From: Dipteris shenzhenensis
Lineage: Eukaryota > Polypodiophyta > Polypodiopsida > Gleicheniales
Assembly: GCA_047967505.1 (NCBI GenBank)
Contig: CM106541.1
Length of the DNA: 64,000 nucleotides
Strand: one strand, 5' to 3'
Positions 22,963 through 34,639 of the stretch are shown here, in pieces. The notes below the pieces were generated by a model. The model had not been told where the DNA came from. It was given only the letters and a program-made list of their open reading frames with translations, and did not search any database. The first letter of the stretch is position 1. The number at the start of each line of letters is the position of its first letter. The translations under genes were made by a program, and so were the position numbers.

Positions 22963-23545
22963 CCAAGCTTGCATTTGCAATGGGAGTTGTTAGCCGGTAT
23001 ATGGCTAATCCAAGAAAGAGGCACTGGGGAGGAAGTTAAGTGCATCATGAGGTACATGAAGGGTACCAAGGAGATGTGCATCTACTTTGGTAGAGGAGAC
23101 ATGCGTGTACTTGGGTACACAGATTCAGACTATGCAGGGCATGTGGATAGTAGGAGATCCACTTCTGGTTATGTGTTCACCTTTGCAGGTGGTGCAGTGT
23201 CATGGATGTCTCGTACACAGAAGTGCATTGCTTTGTCTACCACAGAGGCCTTGCAGCCACAGAGGGTTGCAAGGAGGCTATATGGCTTGATCGGCTAGTG
23301 GGAGATTTGGGGATTCATATAGGTGTACCGACATTGCATAGTGATTCCATGAGTGCTATTCAGCTAGCACGAAATCTGGTCTTTCATGCAAAGACCAAAC
23401 ACATTGAGGTCAGGTACCATTTCATTAGGGAGGTACTTGAGGAAAAGTGCATAGAGCTTGTCAATGTTCATACAGATGATAACCCTGCAGATATGCTGAC
23501 AAAGAGTCTACCTAGTCACAGTGGTTTGAGTATTGTCGTGTATTG
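22963..23545 (+). pseudogene. Ty1-copia RT/RNase H C-terminal fragment
   Basis: In shifted frames this encodes KCIMRYMKGTKEMCIYFGRG, LGYTDSDYAGHVDSRRSTSGY and VSWMSRTQKCIALSTTEA. It then continues EAIWLDRLVGDLGI, LHSDSMSAIQLARN and KTKHIEVRYHFIRE, ending NPADMLTKSLP. These are the RNase H domain and tail of copia Pol. It is a different copia lineage from the nested one. The 5' part, including YVDD, is absent. Confidence 0.9.
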
Positions 23546-23596
23546 ATGGGCATTGGATAGTATCTTAAAGGCACATTGTCCTTTAAGTGGGAGGTT

Positions 23597-23790
23597 GTGG
23601 GGGTTAAGGTTCACTGTGCCTTTACCCCGGTTCTGTACAATACTCAAACACATATATAAATGAATGAAAAAATAAGATTAGGGTGTTCTGCACCCACCAA
23701 AACTTGTGTGGCTCTCTGTTTTTCTCTCTCCCTCTTTCGTTCTTGCTTCCGTTGAGAGCACTCTCAGTGCCACCTAAGCATAATTTGTAA
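23597..23790 (+). repeat. probable 3' LTR start of the copia fragment
   Basis: A purine-rich 'aagtgggaggt' is followed by TGTGGGGGTTAAGG, the usual arrangement of polypurine tract and LTR start after copia RNase H. The LTR's right edge could not be fixed; no second LTR is in the window. Confidence 0.5.
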
Positions 23791-24255
23791 GCAGCATGTG
23801 ACTCCCTATGCCACCTCATCACGCCCACTCTTTTTCATAAAAACTTTGACAAGCCGTAACTTGCAATCTAGGAAGAATTTGCACATGCTCCAAAAAGGAA
23901 AAGTGATCATCTTTTTGAGCCCTATGCGCCTATTAAGTCAAAATCATTATTTGACATTAGACACTACCATTGAAGCAAAACTAAGCTCATGGTAAGACCT
24001 TTGCAACAAATGCTAAAGCGACGTATGAATGCAAAAAGCATTTCCGAAGCACAAGTGCGTGAGATGACCATATCACTGAACATGGCATCCACACATAAAG
24101 CATTAAAGGCAAAATATGAATAAAGCATCATGCATCAAGCTACATCAAGCAAAAAAAGAGAACGCCATCGACAACATGTATTGAGAAGCAAAAGCCTTTC
24201 CACCTTTAGCTTATATTCTTGTAATCAAACCTGACCACCTACAAATAGCCATGCA
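23791..24255. other. spacer, no gene seen
   Basis: No recognisable coding sequence or repeat family. Confidence 0.4.
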
Positions 24256-24264
24256 AGCACTCAG

Positions 24265-24612
24265 GGGAGGCATTGAGAAAAGAGAGGGAAATAGAGGAAA
24301 AGAGAGGAGAAAAAAAGAGAGAAAAAGAGAGGAGATAATAGAGGAAAATTACCATGAAAAGAGAAGGAAAGAGAGGAGATAAGAGAGAAAAAGAGAGACG
24401 AAAAGAGAAGGAAAGAGAGGATAAAAGAGAGAAGGAAAAACAGAGACAAGGTAAAGGAAAGAGAGGAGAAAAGAGACGAAAATAGAGAGAAGGAAAGATA
24501 TGAGAAAAGAGAGGAAAAGAGAGGAAAAGAGAGGAGAAAAAAGAACATAGATAAGAGAGAAAAAGAGAGGAGAAAAGAGAAGGAAAGAGAGGAGAAAGGA
24601 GAGAAAAAGAGA
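24265..24612. repeat. purine-rich (GGAGAAAAGAGA) tract
   Basis: Nearly pure A/G of the same kind as 4945-5350. The long minus-strand Ser/Phe/Leu frame over it is an artefact. Confidence 0.9.
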
Positions 24613-24614
24613 AC

Positions 24615-24740
24615 GCAATCCCTTATTTCCTCACGAATGCAATCCCTTTCTTCAATCATGCAATCCCTTTCCATCATTCATGCAATCCCTTTCTTCATTC
24701 ATGCAATCACTTATTTCCATCACTCAATATGCAATCCTTT
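24615..24740. repeat. short tandem array of 'atgcaatccctttcttcattc' type units
   Basis: About six units of 21-24 bp begin 'gcaatccctt' or 'gcaatcactt' with pyrimidine-rich tails. Spacers are not unique and there is no cas gene, so this is a minisatellite. Confidence 0.8.
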
Positions 24741-24834
24741 TCTTGAAAGTGAAAGGGGAGCATTTGGGGAAGGGGAAGGGGAAGGGTAAGGGGAAGGGAA
24801 ATGGAAAGAGAAGGAAAACACAACAAAGACTATC

Positions 24835-25518
24835 GGAGTGCATCTATAGATGCATCTAACAGCACATCTATAGGCACGACAATTTGTTTTTTCAAAAGAC
24901 AGGTCTACACGCTCTTAGACGTGTTTATAGACGCACTCTGACAGAAGCCTTTTTCAAAGAAACTGAAAAGGACATACGCCTGACCCCAAAAAGAACAACA
25001 TTAGTACCAAAAACATTCGTTCTCTGCATACAATAAAGGATGAATCCAAAGAGAGCAACTTCCAAAGAAGATCAACTGCCAAGAGACTTACCTTGGTGGA
25101 TAGAGGTATGGAAGCTTCTTGTCCTTCTTCAAAGCTGCTTCTCTTTCTTCTCTTCCTTGTTCACCCTCTTCTCTTGTGTGCTTGGGGATGATTGTGTCAG
25201 CTTGGAGATGAGTGTGGGTGCTTGGAGATAAGTGTGGATGCTCGGAGCTGTGTCTGTTAATAGGAAAGCAAGTCACATGATGCTAAAAGTATGTAAAGGA
25301 AAGCAATCATCCCCAAGAAAGTGCATCTAACTATGAAGTGTCTAAAAGCACGTCTAAACGTGTGTCTATCAATGCATCTAAAGTACGTTTTAGATGTGCC
25401 TATAGACACACTCCATAGTATAGACGCGGTGTTAGATGCACTTTTAGATGCTCCATAGAGTTTTGACATTTACAACTCATGCATGAACATTTACCACTTA
25501 AGCATAGCAATAGGGTTT
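24835..25518. repeat. terminal-type repeats of the older CACTA family
   Basis: Two blocks (24835-24960 and 25320-25460) carry many copies of 'gcatcta', 'tagacg' and 'gtctaaa' in both orientations, as at 5355-5490. At 25497 starts a 22-bp segment (CTTAAGCATAGCAATAGGG and three more bases) that differs at one position from 22864-22885 next to the younger CACTA right end. This suggests a CACTA right terminus near 25518, probably of the older element. The terminal GTAGTG is not present. A 19-bp phrase, TGACATTTACAACTCATGC, at 25463 recurs inverted at 22934-22952. Confidence 0.5.
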
Positions 25519-26399
25519 TTCCCTTTGCATAGCAAAACCATCACTAAGCCCTTCCCCCAAGGGGTAGGCCAACAAATTCTATCACAATTAGTTAAAGTTT
25601 TTAGTGGGATGTGGCAAAGGCAATCTACTACAGAGAGATGTGGCACAAGGCTCACATTCTAATTGTTTAAGTCCTCAAAAGATTTATCATATGTGACAAC
25701 GATGATCTCAAATCCCCTACCACATGATTGAAGCCATACACTCCGAGACGTCAAGCTCATCTAATTTGGCATTAAGAGGAAGACACACAAAAAGAATGTC
25801 AACAATAGTACTTAGGATTATTGAGGTTTTCCTTTTTCTTAGGCATGGTAAGGTAATGTCTGCTACATTGATGAAGAAATGCTACCATCAATGTCTACTA
25901 CATTAATGGTGGTGGAAAGAAGAAATGCTTCATCCACAGTCTTGTGGCTCTATCGATTTGTTGTCTTTGGGGTAGACCTTTTTGTTAAAAAATCCTCGTA
26001 TTCATGTTGGGGATTGTGGTCTTAATTGCCATGTCCATTCAAATTTTCAAGCATTGTTGAATTATTGTTGGCATTTTCACTTACTTTGCAACCAATTCAT
26101 AAAAATTGTGTTATCATTCACAAAAAATGGATGCATATCAAAACCTCCATGTGTATGACTTCACAAGCAAAAGGCTTTTGAAAAAACTCACAAACATAGG
26201 ATTTCTCAGATTCTTGCTTGATTTTTTTCCCTCATCTTTGTACATGTCATTGTTTGCAATTCTTCGTGACTTGATTTTTGCAAGCTCAAGCAACATCGCC
26301 AACCTTGGTGCAATATAGTTGCAATGGCCCATCAAATCAACCCAAGCATGCCATGTATGCACCATGTTGCACAAATAAGAGCACCTCTACCTCATGAGA
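25519..26399. other. spacer, no gene recognised
   Basis: Short frames only, none with recognisable motifs. Confidence 0.4.
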
Positions 26400-26727
26400 T
26401 GTTCAGAGTGGTATTCAACTAACAAAAACATAGAACACATGTCAACTCAAATGCAACAGGTGCAAGGAGTTGGACAAGAGACTGACAGGAGTTGGATTGC
26501 ATGTAGACTGAACTAAACAATGAAAGAATAGAGAGAACTCGTGAATTTGCAAAACGGGTATTTTGTATTATGCTTCAACAGAGATAAACAGCAACTCAAC
26601 CTCAAAATGGGTTGTTACAGGACTTTTATAGCTGTCTAGATCCCTTCCAACTATTATAAGCCTGCAATCAGTTCTATCTTTTAGTAACATCCCTTGTTAC
26701 AAAACATCATACTATTGCATTAGCCCA
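26400..26727 (-). repeat. LTR-like direct repeat, left copy
   Basis: 328 bp beginning TGTTCAGAG and ending TTAGCCCA, closely similar to 37287-37615. TG/CA ends and the pairing suggest LTRs. Minus orientation is assigned from the gag frame near the right copy. No clear TSD. Confidence 0.7.
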
Positions 26728-27430
26728 CTACTTATCAGTTACAGACAGTGGTATCCACTACATGCTTAGCAACCGCGTTGTGCCATGGGATTGACTTATC
26801 CTAACCTATATTGACCCTGGGTTATTGGCCACGTAGGTGAAGACTAAGTCTTCAACACCTGGCACTTCCGATGGAGAGACTTTTTTCTCAAAAAGTTGGA
26901 GACTCGAACCCTTTACTGAAAATAATCCTTCAAATCAAGCTTGAAACTGTGTGGGATTATGAGATTCCTTGTGAGGATTGTGTTAGCATCATGTGTAATT
27001 TCCATGATTGGCCACACTGAGGCTGGAGCTTTGCATGAAAGCGGGGAATTATCCACATAGTGTGGGCGGTGAGTTCGTATGCTCGCATTCTGAGGCAAGA
27101 GTACGATGAATCTCGCAAATTGTGCGTCAGATGGGACAAATTTCCCTTGGAAGTGGATAGTCAGTGGGCGATAGTTGGGGGTGCAGATGGTTGACTTACT
27201 AGAGTCGGGGCGGTGTGCACACCTTTAGTTGGAAGAGGGGCAGATGCAAGTCGGACCTCCTATGTGTCACTTGGACGTGACACGTTGCCTTCGGGTCAAA
27301 CGAACTTTGGTATTGGCTCAAGTAATATTTGTGCACAAATGCTCAAATCAACAACCTCCAGAATGGAGGTGCCAATATGAGCATCAATGGTGCTCTGCGT
27401 TTACCTCGGGAGACATGCGAGCCTGAAACC
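26728..27430. other. spacer inside the LTR pair, no gene recognised
   Basis: Contains short frames such as 27229-27426 with no recognisable domain. Confidence 0.4.
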
Positions 27431-27434
27431 AAAA

Positions 27435-30335
27435 GGTAAAACTCTTCCACACAAATTCACCACTTAATCAATTGGAGAAGAACACAAATCATACCATGAA
27501 AGCCACAGTAGACTAGGTACAATCTCCCCCCCTGGATGAGTGGCTCATGCTTCTTCATCTAGAGTATTTATGATATATCATAAAAGCACCAAGGAGCCAA
27601 AATTATCCCTCTCTTCCAAAATGAGGGATTTGCTTTACATAGCCATCTTTGGGCCCAAAATTGAATTATGTCCACTCCAAAATATATTGCTCAAAATTGC
27701 AATAATAAAGAAATACAAAATTGGCCCATGGCCATAAATAATGCACTGTGCGACACCTCGATCGGTACCCTCGCACTAACTCCAATCCTCGCTATGAGTT
27801 CTATCACCTGTACTCAAGCCGCCAATTACATTAGTTATTAACAATCGATTGAACAAATCACCAAATCAACCGATCCCAACATAGTGCTCAAAGCACAATA
27901 ATCAAGCACAACACCAATAACACTAGTGACATTAGTATTAACATGGAATCACCCACAATACTAACCACCTAACATGGCAAAAACACAAGCTAGTCAGGCA
28001 TCCCCAACTAACCATGCAAACTATCCACTAGGACCCCCGCCACGTCCGATGCGCTCCTATGGAGTACTTTGCCATAGTCACACTCTCTTAATGGTGGAAT
28101 TATAAGCACCCATATTAAAGAGGTTCTTTGAAGGGAAACAAAGAAAATAAGGGTTTAACATAGTGGGAATGTTACTTTAATTAAGATTGTTGTTAGGTAT
28201 TTTTGAAGGTTGAGACTAAGTAGAAAATATAAAGATGGGTACTTGTTTGAAAGCCCTTGAAAAGAAGAAGCAATTGTAATGGTAATAGAATGGACACCAA
28301 AACGTAAAGATATACCATTTTATGCAGAAAAAAGATCCAAAAGATGTTGGTACATCCCAAACTACAGAGGGAGGGTACCACCTTATGTACAACAACAACA
28401 CAATCAAGAGCCAGCTATACCTACCAATCAAGTAGCAGTAGCAAGGTCAACCCAAAAAAGATATCTAAATAGAGCCCCTAGAAGGCAATTTCAGCAACAA
28501 TGGTGAAATCAACAACAACAATAGCAAGGACAAACCCATGCATGCACTTATTGTGGCATGGATGGCCATAGGCAAGGCCCACAATATGAACTTTGGTGTA
28601 AACACCTTGTAGATTGAGGTATGAAAATCATCCATTATGATGGAAGAAACAATCAAAATGGTCAACAACAACAACCTCCAGGAGTGAATATGGTATATAT
28701 CGCTCCTCATAATCTGGAAAACAGTTACAATAATCAGCAAAATCCAAATACTACTCATGCATTAGCAATTACAAGGTCACAAAATACAAAGCCTCTACAA
28801 GGATTGGGAGAAACACAAAGAGACAATGCCAGGGCAATGAATTGGCCTAATCAAAATGAGACAAGAAACAAAGCATTGCAACAAGTAAAACTCTTCCACA
28901 CAAATTCACCACTTAATCAATTAGAGAAGAACACAAATCATACCATGAAAGCCACAGTAGACTAGGTACAACCTCCCCCCCTGGATGAGTGGCTCATGCT
29001 TCTTCATCTAGAGTCTTTATGATATTTCATAAAAGCACCAAGGAGCCAAAATTATCCCTCTCTTCCAAAATGAGGAATTTGCTTTACATAGCCATCTTTG
29101 GGCCCAAAATTGAATTATGTCCACTCCAAAATATATTGCTCAAACTTGCAATAATAAAGAAATAAAAAATTGGCCCATGGCCATAAATAATGCACTGTGC
29201 GATACCTCGATCGGTACCCTCGCACTAACTCCAATCCTCGCTATGAGTTCCATCACCTGTACTCAAGCCGCCAATTACATTAGTTATTAACAATCGATTG
29301 AATGAATCACCAAATCAACCGATCCCAACATAGTGCTCAAAGCACAATAATCAAGCACAACACCAATAACACTAGTGACATTAGTATTAACATGGAATCA
29401 CCCACAATACTAACCACCTAGCATGGCAAAAACACAAGCTAGTCAGGCGTCCCCAACTAACCATGCAAACTATCCACTAGGACCCCCGCCACGTCCGATG
29501 CGCTCCTATGGAGTACTTTGCCATAGTCACACTCTCTTAATGGTGGAATTATAAGCACCCATATTAAAGAGGTTCTTTGAAGGGAAACAAAGAAAATAAG
29601 GGTTTAACATAGTGGGAATGTTACTTTGATTAAGATTGTTGTTAGGTATTTTTGAAGGTTGAGACTAAGTAGAAACTATAAAGATGGGTACTTGTTTGAA
29701 AGCCCTTGAAAAGAAGAAGCAATTGTAATGGTAATAGAATGGACACCAAAACATAAAGATATACCATTTTATGCAGAAAAAAGATCCAAAAGATGTTGGT
29801 ACAACCCAAACTACAGAGGGAGGGTACCACCTTATGTACAACAACAACACAATCAAGAGCCAGCTATACCTACCAATCAAGTAGCAGTAGCAAGGTCAAC
29901 CCAAAACAGATATCTAAATACAGCCCCCAGAAGGCAATTTCAGCAACAATGGTGAAATCAACAACAACAACAGCAAGGACAAACCCATGCATGCACTTAT
30001 TGTGGCATGGATGGCCATAGGCAAGGCCCACAATATGAACTTTGGTGTAAACACCTTGCAGATTGAGGTATGCAAATCATCCATTATGATGGAAGAAACA
30101 ATCAAAATGGTCAACAACAGCAACCTCCAGGAGTGAATATGGTATATATCGCTCCTCATAATCTGGAAAACAGTTACAACAATCAGCAAAATCCAAATAC
30201 TACTCATGCATTAGCAATTACAAGGTCACAAAATACAAAGCCTCTACAAGGATTGGGAGAAACACAAAGAGACAATGCCAGGGCAATGAATTGGCCTAAT
30301 CAAAATGAGACAAGAAACAAAGCATTGCAGCAAGT
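27435..30335. repeat. 1,449-bp tandem duplication
   Basis: The block 27435-28885 is repeated as 28886-30335. Landmarks keep an exact offset of 1,449: 27741 pairs with 29190, and 28201 with 29650. By eye the copies differ by only about 1-2%. Each holds about 780 bp of apparently non-coding sequence and a gag-like frame. The second copy continues without a break into the gypsy protease region. Confidence 0.93.
28279..28964 (+). pseudogene. gypsy Gag-like fragment, first duplicated copy
   Basis: Frame pieces read PKRKDIPFYAEKRSKRC, then a Gln/Asn-rich basic segment (APRRQFQQQW). A stop follows, then CTYCGMDGHRQGPQYELWC, which resembles a retroviral zinc knuckle with lengthened last spacing. Another Gln/Asn-rich run (NQNGQQQQPPGVNMVY) follows. 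These fit the C-terminal part of a Ty3-gypsy Gag just upstream of protease. Stops occur at 28504 and 28618. Confidence 0.55.
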
Positions 30336-30562
30336 ACTTGCCAACAATGCTTCCTAGGATGTCAGGAAAGAGCATCACATTAACAAAGGCAAGGGGATCA
30401 GTCAATATAAATAGATCCGACAGCAGTACGTCTACACAACAAACCAAAGATGGCAACCAGGCTAAAGCTCCTCAAAGCAGTCAAAAGACATCAATACAGA
30501 TTGCAATAGATAGAAGCTATGCAGAAAAAGCTTCCTTAGAACAAGACACATCTACAAAATAG
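29728..30562 (+). pseudogene. gypsy Gag-like fragment, second duplicated copy
   Basis: Same content as 28279-28964. After the duplication end it runs on through a Ser/Lys/Gln-rich linker (KSITLTKARGSVNI, STSTQQTKDGNQAK) towards the protease frame at 30748. In-frame stops at 29953 and 30064 match those of the first copy, so they predate the duplication. Confidence 0.55.
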
Positions 30563-30747
30563 GATATGCATTCTGCAGACAAAACAGGGTAAAAAACATT
30601 AGAAAGGGAAGATAAAGATATAATAGCAAAACCGCAAGATGTGCTACATTAAATCACAGCAGAAAAAAGTCAGATGCCTGTGACGACTAACAATGAGTAG
30701 AAAGAAGGCATCAATACAAAAAAAGAAGACCATACACTCTTTTACTT

Positions 30748-31602
30748 ATGGAGCCACAAGTTCAAATCACTCTTGACCAGTTATTGAACTTGGTTCCAGC
30801 CTTCAAACATCAGATTTGCAAGGGATTGCTAACACAAGAGTCAGATACATGCAGAGACTATAAAGCAAGTGATGATGAAGAAGAGACTCCAGACATTTAT
30901 ACATCTACAATTGAAGATGTGGACTATCAAGTCCCACTCATTGATGTCATATACAAAATTCTAGAAGTTTTAGTTGATGGAGGTTCAAGTGTAAATATCC
31001 TATCAAAGGATATATTTAAAAATTTTTGCTGTAATGAGCTGGTTCTAGCACCATTTCAAGTGAGGATGGCTGACCAAAGAAGAATCCAACCTCTTGGAAT
31101 CCTGAGAGGGCAAGAAATTACAATCATGGGTATGACCTTCACAGTTACATTTGTGGTATTCAGAATGGAGGAAAAAGATTCTGCTTACAACATGCTCTTG
31201 GGTAGGCCATGGTTGAGAGCTGCCAAAGTCAAGCAAGATTGGGGCTCAGAGATAATCACTATCAAGAAGGGAAAAAAGAAAATCAAAGTTAACTTATCTT
31301 CTACAAAAAGTTTTCCCAGAAAAACACAGCCACCACTAGGATCAGAGGGCATCAATATGATTTCCGATATTGATGAAGACGAGGAAGAAACTTTTCTCAA
31401 AAGGAATCCCACTATCTTCCCTATTTTTGAAATTGATGTTGTGAAGATTATTGATCAATATGTTGACCCGGATGAACAAAAACAGCAGTCCGACACACTT
31501 TCAGCTGCTGCAGGACAAAATAGGATCGGAACACAGCCAGAAAAGATTCTGACAGGAGAATCTACAAAAAAGGATATAAATGTAGACAACAGTGATGCAT
31601 AA
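30748..31602 (+). pseudogene. Ty3-gypsy Gag-Pol: aspartic protease segment
   Basis: A 284-codon open frame with a retropepsin-like domain. VLVDGGSSVNILS carries the active site as DGG instead of the usual DSG/DTG; FTVTFVVF and MLLGRPWLRAAKVKQDW are the flap and the conserved LGRPWL strand. An acidic linker (DIDEDEEETF) follows. Retropepsins cut the Gag-Pol polyprotein. The start codon lies inside a polyprotein, so 30748 is only the edge of the open frame. Confidence 0.8.
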
Positions 31603-31691
31603 AGATCTCTTGCTTCTACATCACCAAAACAAGCAATTCAAGATGCAAAAATTTAGTTTGAAGAGCAAATGCAAAGGAGTGCCCGGAAGAA

Positions 31692-32720
31692 ATGAATTTA
31701 GGAAACGATGATAACCCACAAACAGTCATGGTAGGTACAAATCTTCCCCCACCATTCAAAGTGTCTCTCAGAAAGTTATTAGAACAATACAAGGACATTT
31801 TTGCATGGCATTACATTGATATGAAGGGGGTAGATCCATCATTTTGTCAACATAGAATAAATCTAAAAACGGATGCAGTACCAATCATTCAAGGGAGATA
31901 TAGAATGAATCCAAATTATGCCAAGTTGGTAAAGAAGGAAATTGACAAGTTGCTAAGGGTTGGTTTCATATATCCCCTAACACATGTGCCATGGTTATCT
32001 CCAATTGTTATTGTTCCAAAGAAACATGGGAAACTGAGAATATGTGTTGATTACAGAAGTTGAATGCAGCAACCATCACTGACCCATTTCCTCTTCCATT
32101 TTGTGATTCATTGCTTGATGCTATGGTTGGACATGAGATTTACAGTTTTTTAGATGGTTTCAGTGGGTATAACCAGATCAGAATGGCTCCAGAAGATAGA
32201 GATAAAACTGCATTTGTAACAGAATGGGGTGTATTTGCATCCAATGTCATGACCTTTGGATTGAAAAATGCACCACCCACTTTCCAAAAATATATACAAG
32301 AGGTATTTGCAGAGTACCTGACCTCATTCCTGAAGGTATTTCTGGATGACTTCTCAGTATTTGGAAAAAGGATAGATCATTTGCATCACTTGTCATTATG
32401 GTTTGCTCAATGCAAATTTGCTGGTCTAAGCTTAAACCCATCAAAATGTGCTTTTGCTGTCAGTAAAGGTGTTCTACTGGGACATAATATCTCATAAGAA
32501 GGCATGGAGATTGACCTAACAAGGTCTCAGCAATCTTGAATGCTAAAGCTCCAAAAAATGTCAAGCAACTACAGAGATTCATTGGCCAAATAAAATGGCA
32601 CTGCAGATTTCTGAGATACCTTGCTGATATCTGTTATCCTCTTACTAAACTCACAAGGGATACCCATTCATCTGGGACACTCCTCAAGAACAAGCTTTCA
32701 ACATTCTCAAGAAAATATTA
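31692..32720 (+). pseudogene. Ty3-gypsy reverse transcriptase, broken
   Basis: LRKLLEQYKDIFAWHYIDM and VKKEIDKLLRVGFIYPL lead into WLSPIVIVPKKHGKLRICVD. After a frameshift near 32060 come YSFLDGFSGYNQIRM, MTFGLKNAPPTFQKYI and the catalytic motif FLDDFSVF (YxDD type). A stop follows at about 32495, and the connection domain continues in APKNVKQLQRFIGQIKWHCRF (about 32536-32720). The order and motifs are those of gypsy RT. Confidence 0.9.
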
Positions 32721-33352
32721 ATGGTTGCTCCTGTATTACAGCCTCCTGATTGGTCTCTTCCTTTTGAAGTCTTTGTGGATGCATCAGATTCAGCAGTGGG
32801 AGCAATCCTCATGCAACAACAATCACCTAAGCGGTTCAGACGTATATATTATGCAAGCAAAATCCTGACAAAACATGAAAAGAACTATGCAACAACAGAA
32901 AGAGAAGTGCTTGGTATGGTGTATGCTTTGAATAAATTCATACATTATCTTTTGGCTAACAAAGTACATTTTTATGTTGACCACCAGGTTTTTAATTTTA
33001 CTTGGTCAGCAAACAACATCTAGTAGGAAGATTAGCAAGATGGATGCTATTGTTGGAAGAGTTTGACTACACAATTGTCCATAGACCAGGGAAACAACAT
33101 GCAATTGCAGATTATCTGAGTAGGCTACAGTCAAGAGAGCCTCCGACAGGTATACCAGATGAACTTCTTGATGCAAATTTGTTCATGGTACGGATTGATG
33201 AGCAACCAAATTGGTATGACAAAATGTTATTTTTTCTCACTGAGGGACTAATCCTAGAAACAATGAATCAAGATCAAAGAAAGAAGTTAGTGTTGCAAAG
33301 CATACCTTTTCTTATCATTGCTGGAGTGTTGTATAGAAGGGGCATTGATTAG
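32721..33352 (+). pseudogene. Ty3-gypsy RNase H and linker
   Basis: FEVFVDASDSAVGAILMQQ, YYASKILTKHEKNYATTERE and FIHYLLANKVHFYVDH show the gypsy RNase H. A frame change at about 33000 leads to the post-RNase H segment ARWMLLLEEFDYTIVHRPGK and ADYLSRL. Confidence 0.88.
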
Positions 33353-33379
33353 GTCATCAAGAGATGTGTTTAGGACCAT

Positions 33380-34015
33380 GAGCAAAAAGTTGTATTAACA
33401 GAAGCACATGGAGGTATAGCAGGAGGTCACTTCTCAGGAGATATCACAGGCAAGAAAATCTTGCAGGCTGGATTATGGTGGTCCAATGTGTTAAAAAGGA
33501 TGCCCACAAATATGCAAAACCATGCCTACCTTGCCAAAGAGATGATAGACCAATGGTGGATAGTGAAAGGAGTCACACCAACCCATCCTCCCATTGGGTC
33601 CATTTGAAAAGTGGGGCTTGGACTTTATTGGATCAATCAAGCCTCTAGCAAAATATTCCGGTAATCAATATATACTTGGTGCTACTGATTATTGCACAAA
33701 ATGGGTAGAGGCTGTTGCACTCAAAACATGTAAAGCTAGAATAGTTGCACATTTTCTATACCATAATATTGTTACCAGATTTGGTGTTCCAATTGAGATT
33801 GTATCTGATAGAGGGACCCATTTCATAAACAAAACAATTAGAAAGATGACAAAAATGCACATGATGTTGCATAAAAAGTCTACAACATATTAACCACAAG
33901 CCAATGGTTTGGCTGAGAGTACAAACAAGTTAATGAAAAAGGTTTATAGAAGAACCATTGCTGATCATCCAGAGGATTGGGATCAGCATTTAGACTTAGT
34001 ACTTTGCAAGGGCAA
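33380..34015 (+). pseudogene. Ty3-gypsy integrase, broken and truncated
   Basis: The zinc-binding part begins HGGIAGGHFSGDITGKKIL near 33409. The core reads WGLDFIGSIKPLAKYSGN (first catalytic Asp), IVSDRGTHFINKTI (second Asp) and GLAESTNKLMKKVYRR (Glu). A TAA at 33891 cuts the core. The C-terminal part is lost where a short repeat array begins near 34010. No 3' LTR follows. Confidence 0.88.
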
Positions 34016-34330
34016 CGTATTGATGGAAAAGTGAAATGTAAGGGCAATTTGTAAGTTGCAAATGTGCTCGATGCAAGGACAACATATTGATGGAAAAATG
34101 AAATGCAAGGGCAACGTATTGATGGAAAAGTGAAATTCTCCAATTAAAAAGGGAACGTATTGATGGAAAGGTGAGACGTTCAGCTTATGCTAAAGGTATT
34201 GATGGAAAAACCCTTAAATTAAAAAGGGCAACGTATTGATGGAAAGGTGAGATGTAAGGTATTGATGGAAAACCCCTTAAATTAAAAAGGGCAAAGTATT
34301 GATGGAAAGGTGAGAGGTTGTTCAGCTTAT
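34008..34330 (+). repeat. array of 'gggcaacgtattgatggaaa' units
   Basis: At least eight copies of a core 'gtattgatggaaaagtga/ggtga' are separated by variable spacers such as 'aaattaaaaa'. It starts exactly where gypsy integrase similarity ends. Confidence 0.85.
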
Positions 34331-34639
34331 GCACATCAATAAGGTGAGCTTATGTACATCAATAAGGTGACTTATTGAGATGTTCACCAGTGGCACTTGC
34401 AAGATGATGTTCTTTTTGTTCAAGAGCACAAATTGGATGCTAGGGATTGCGTAAAGTTAGGTAAATTGATTTCAGGTCACACTTTCTAGTCACCTCCTTT
34501 GGGCACTAGGGGAGCTACATGCATTTCCATTTTGGATTCTATTTTTCCCATGGTTGTTGGTCAGGGGCTCCTCTCTCTCTATAGATCTTAGTGGATATTG
34601 ATTTTCATTGGGGGATGTAAGGTTGGACTTCTCAACCTT
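34331..34639. other. spacer, no gene recognised
   Basis: Contains a purine/pyrimidine-mixed stretch with 'ctctctctctatag'; nothing coding was recognised. Confidence 0.35.

Noticed and set aside
24261-24677. 138-codon minus-strand ORF
   Set aside because: Translation of a purine tract; no sequence complexity.
24615-24740. CRISPR-like regular repeats
   Set aside because: Units are contiguous and degenerate, without unique spacers or cas genes, in a plant nuclear context.
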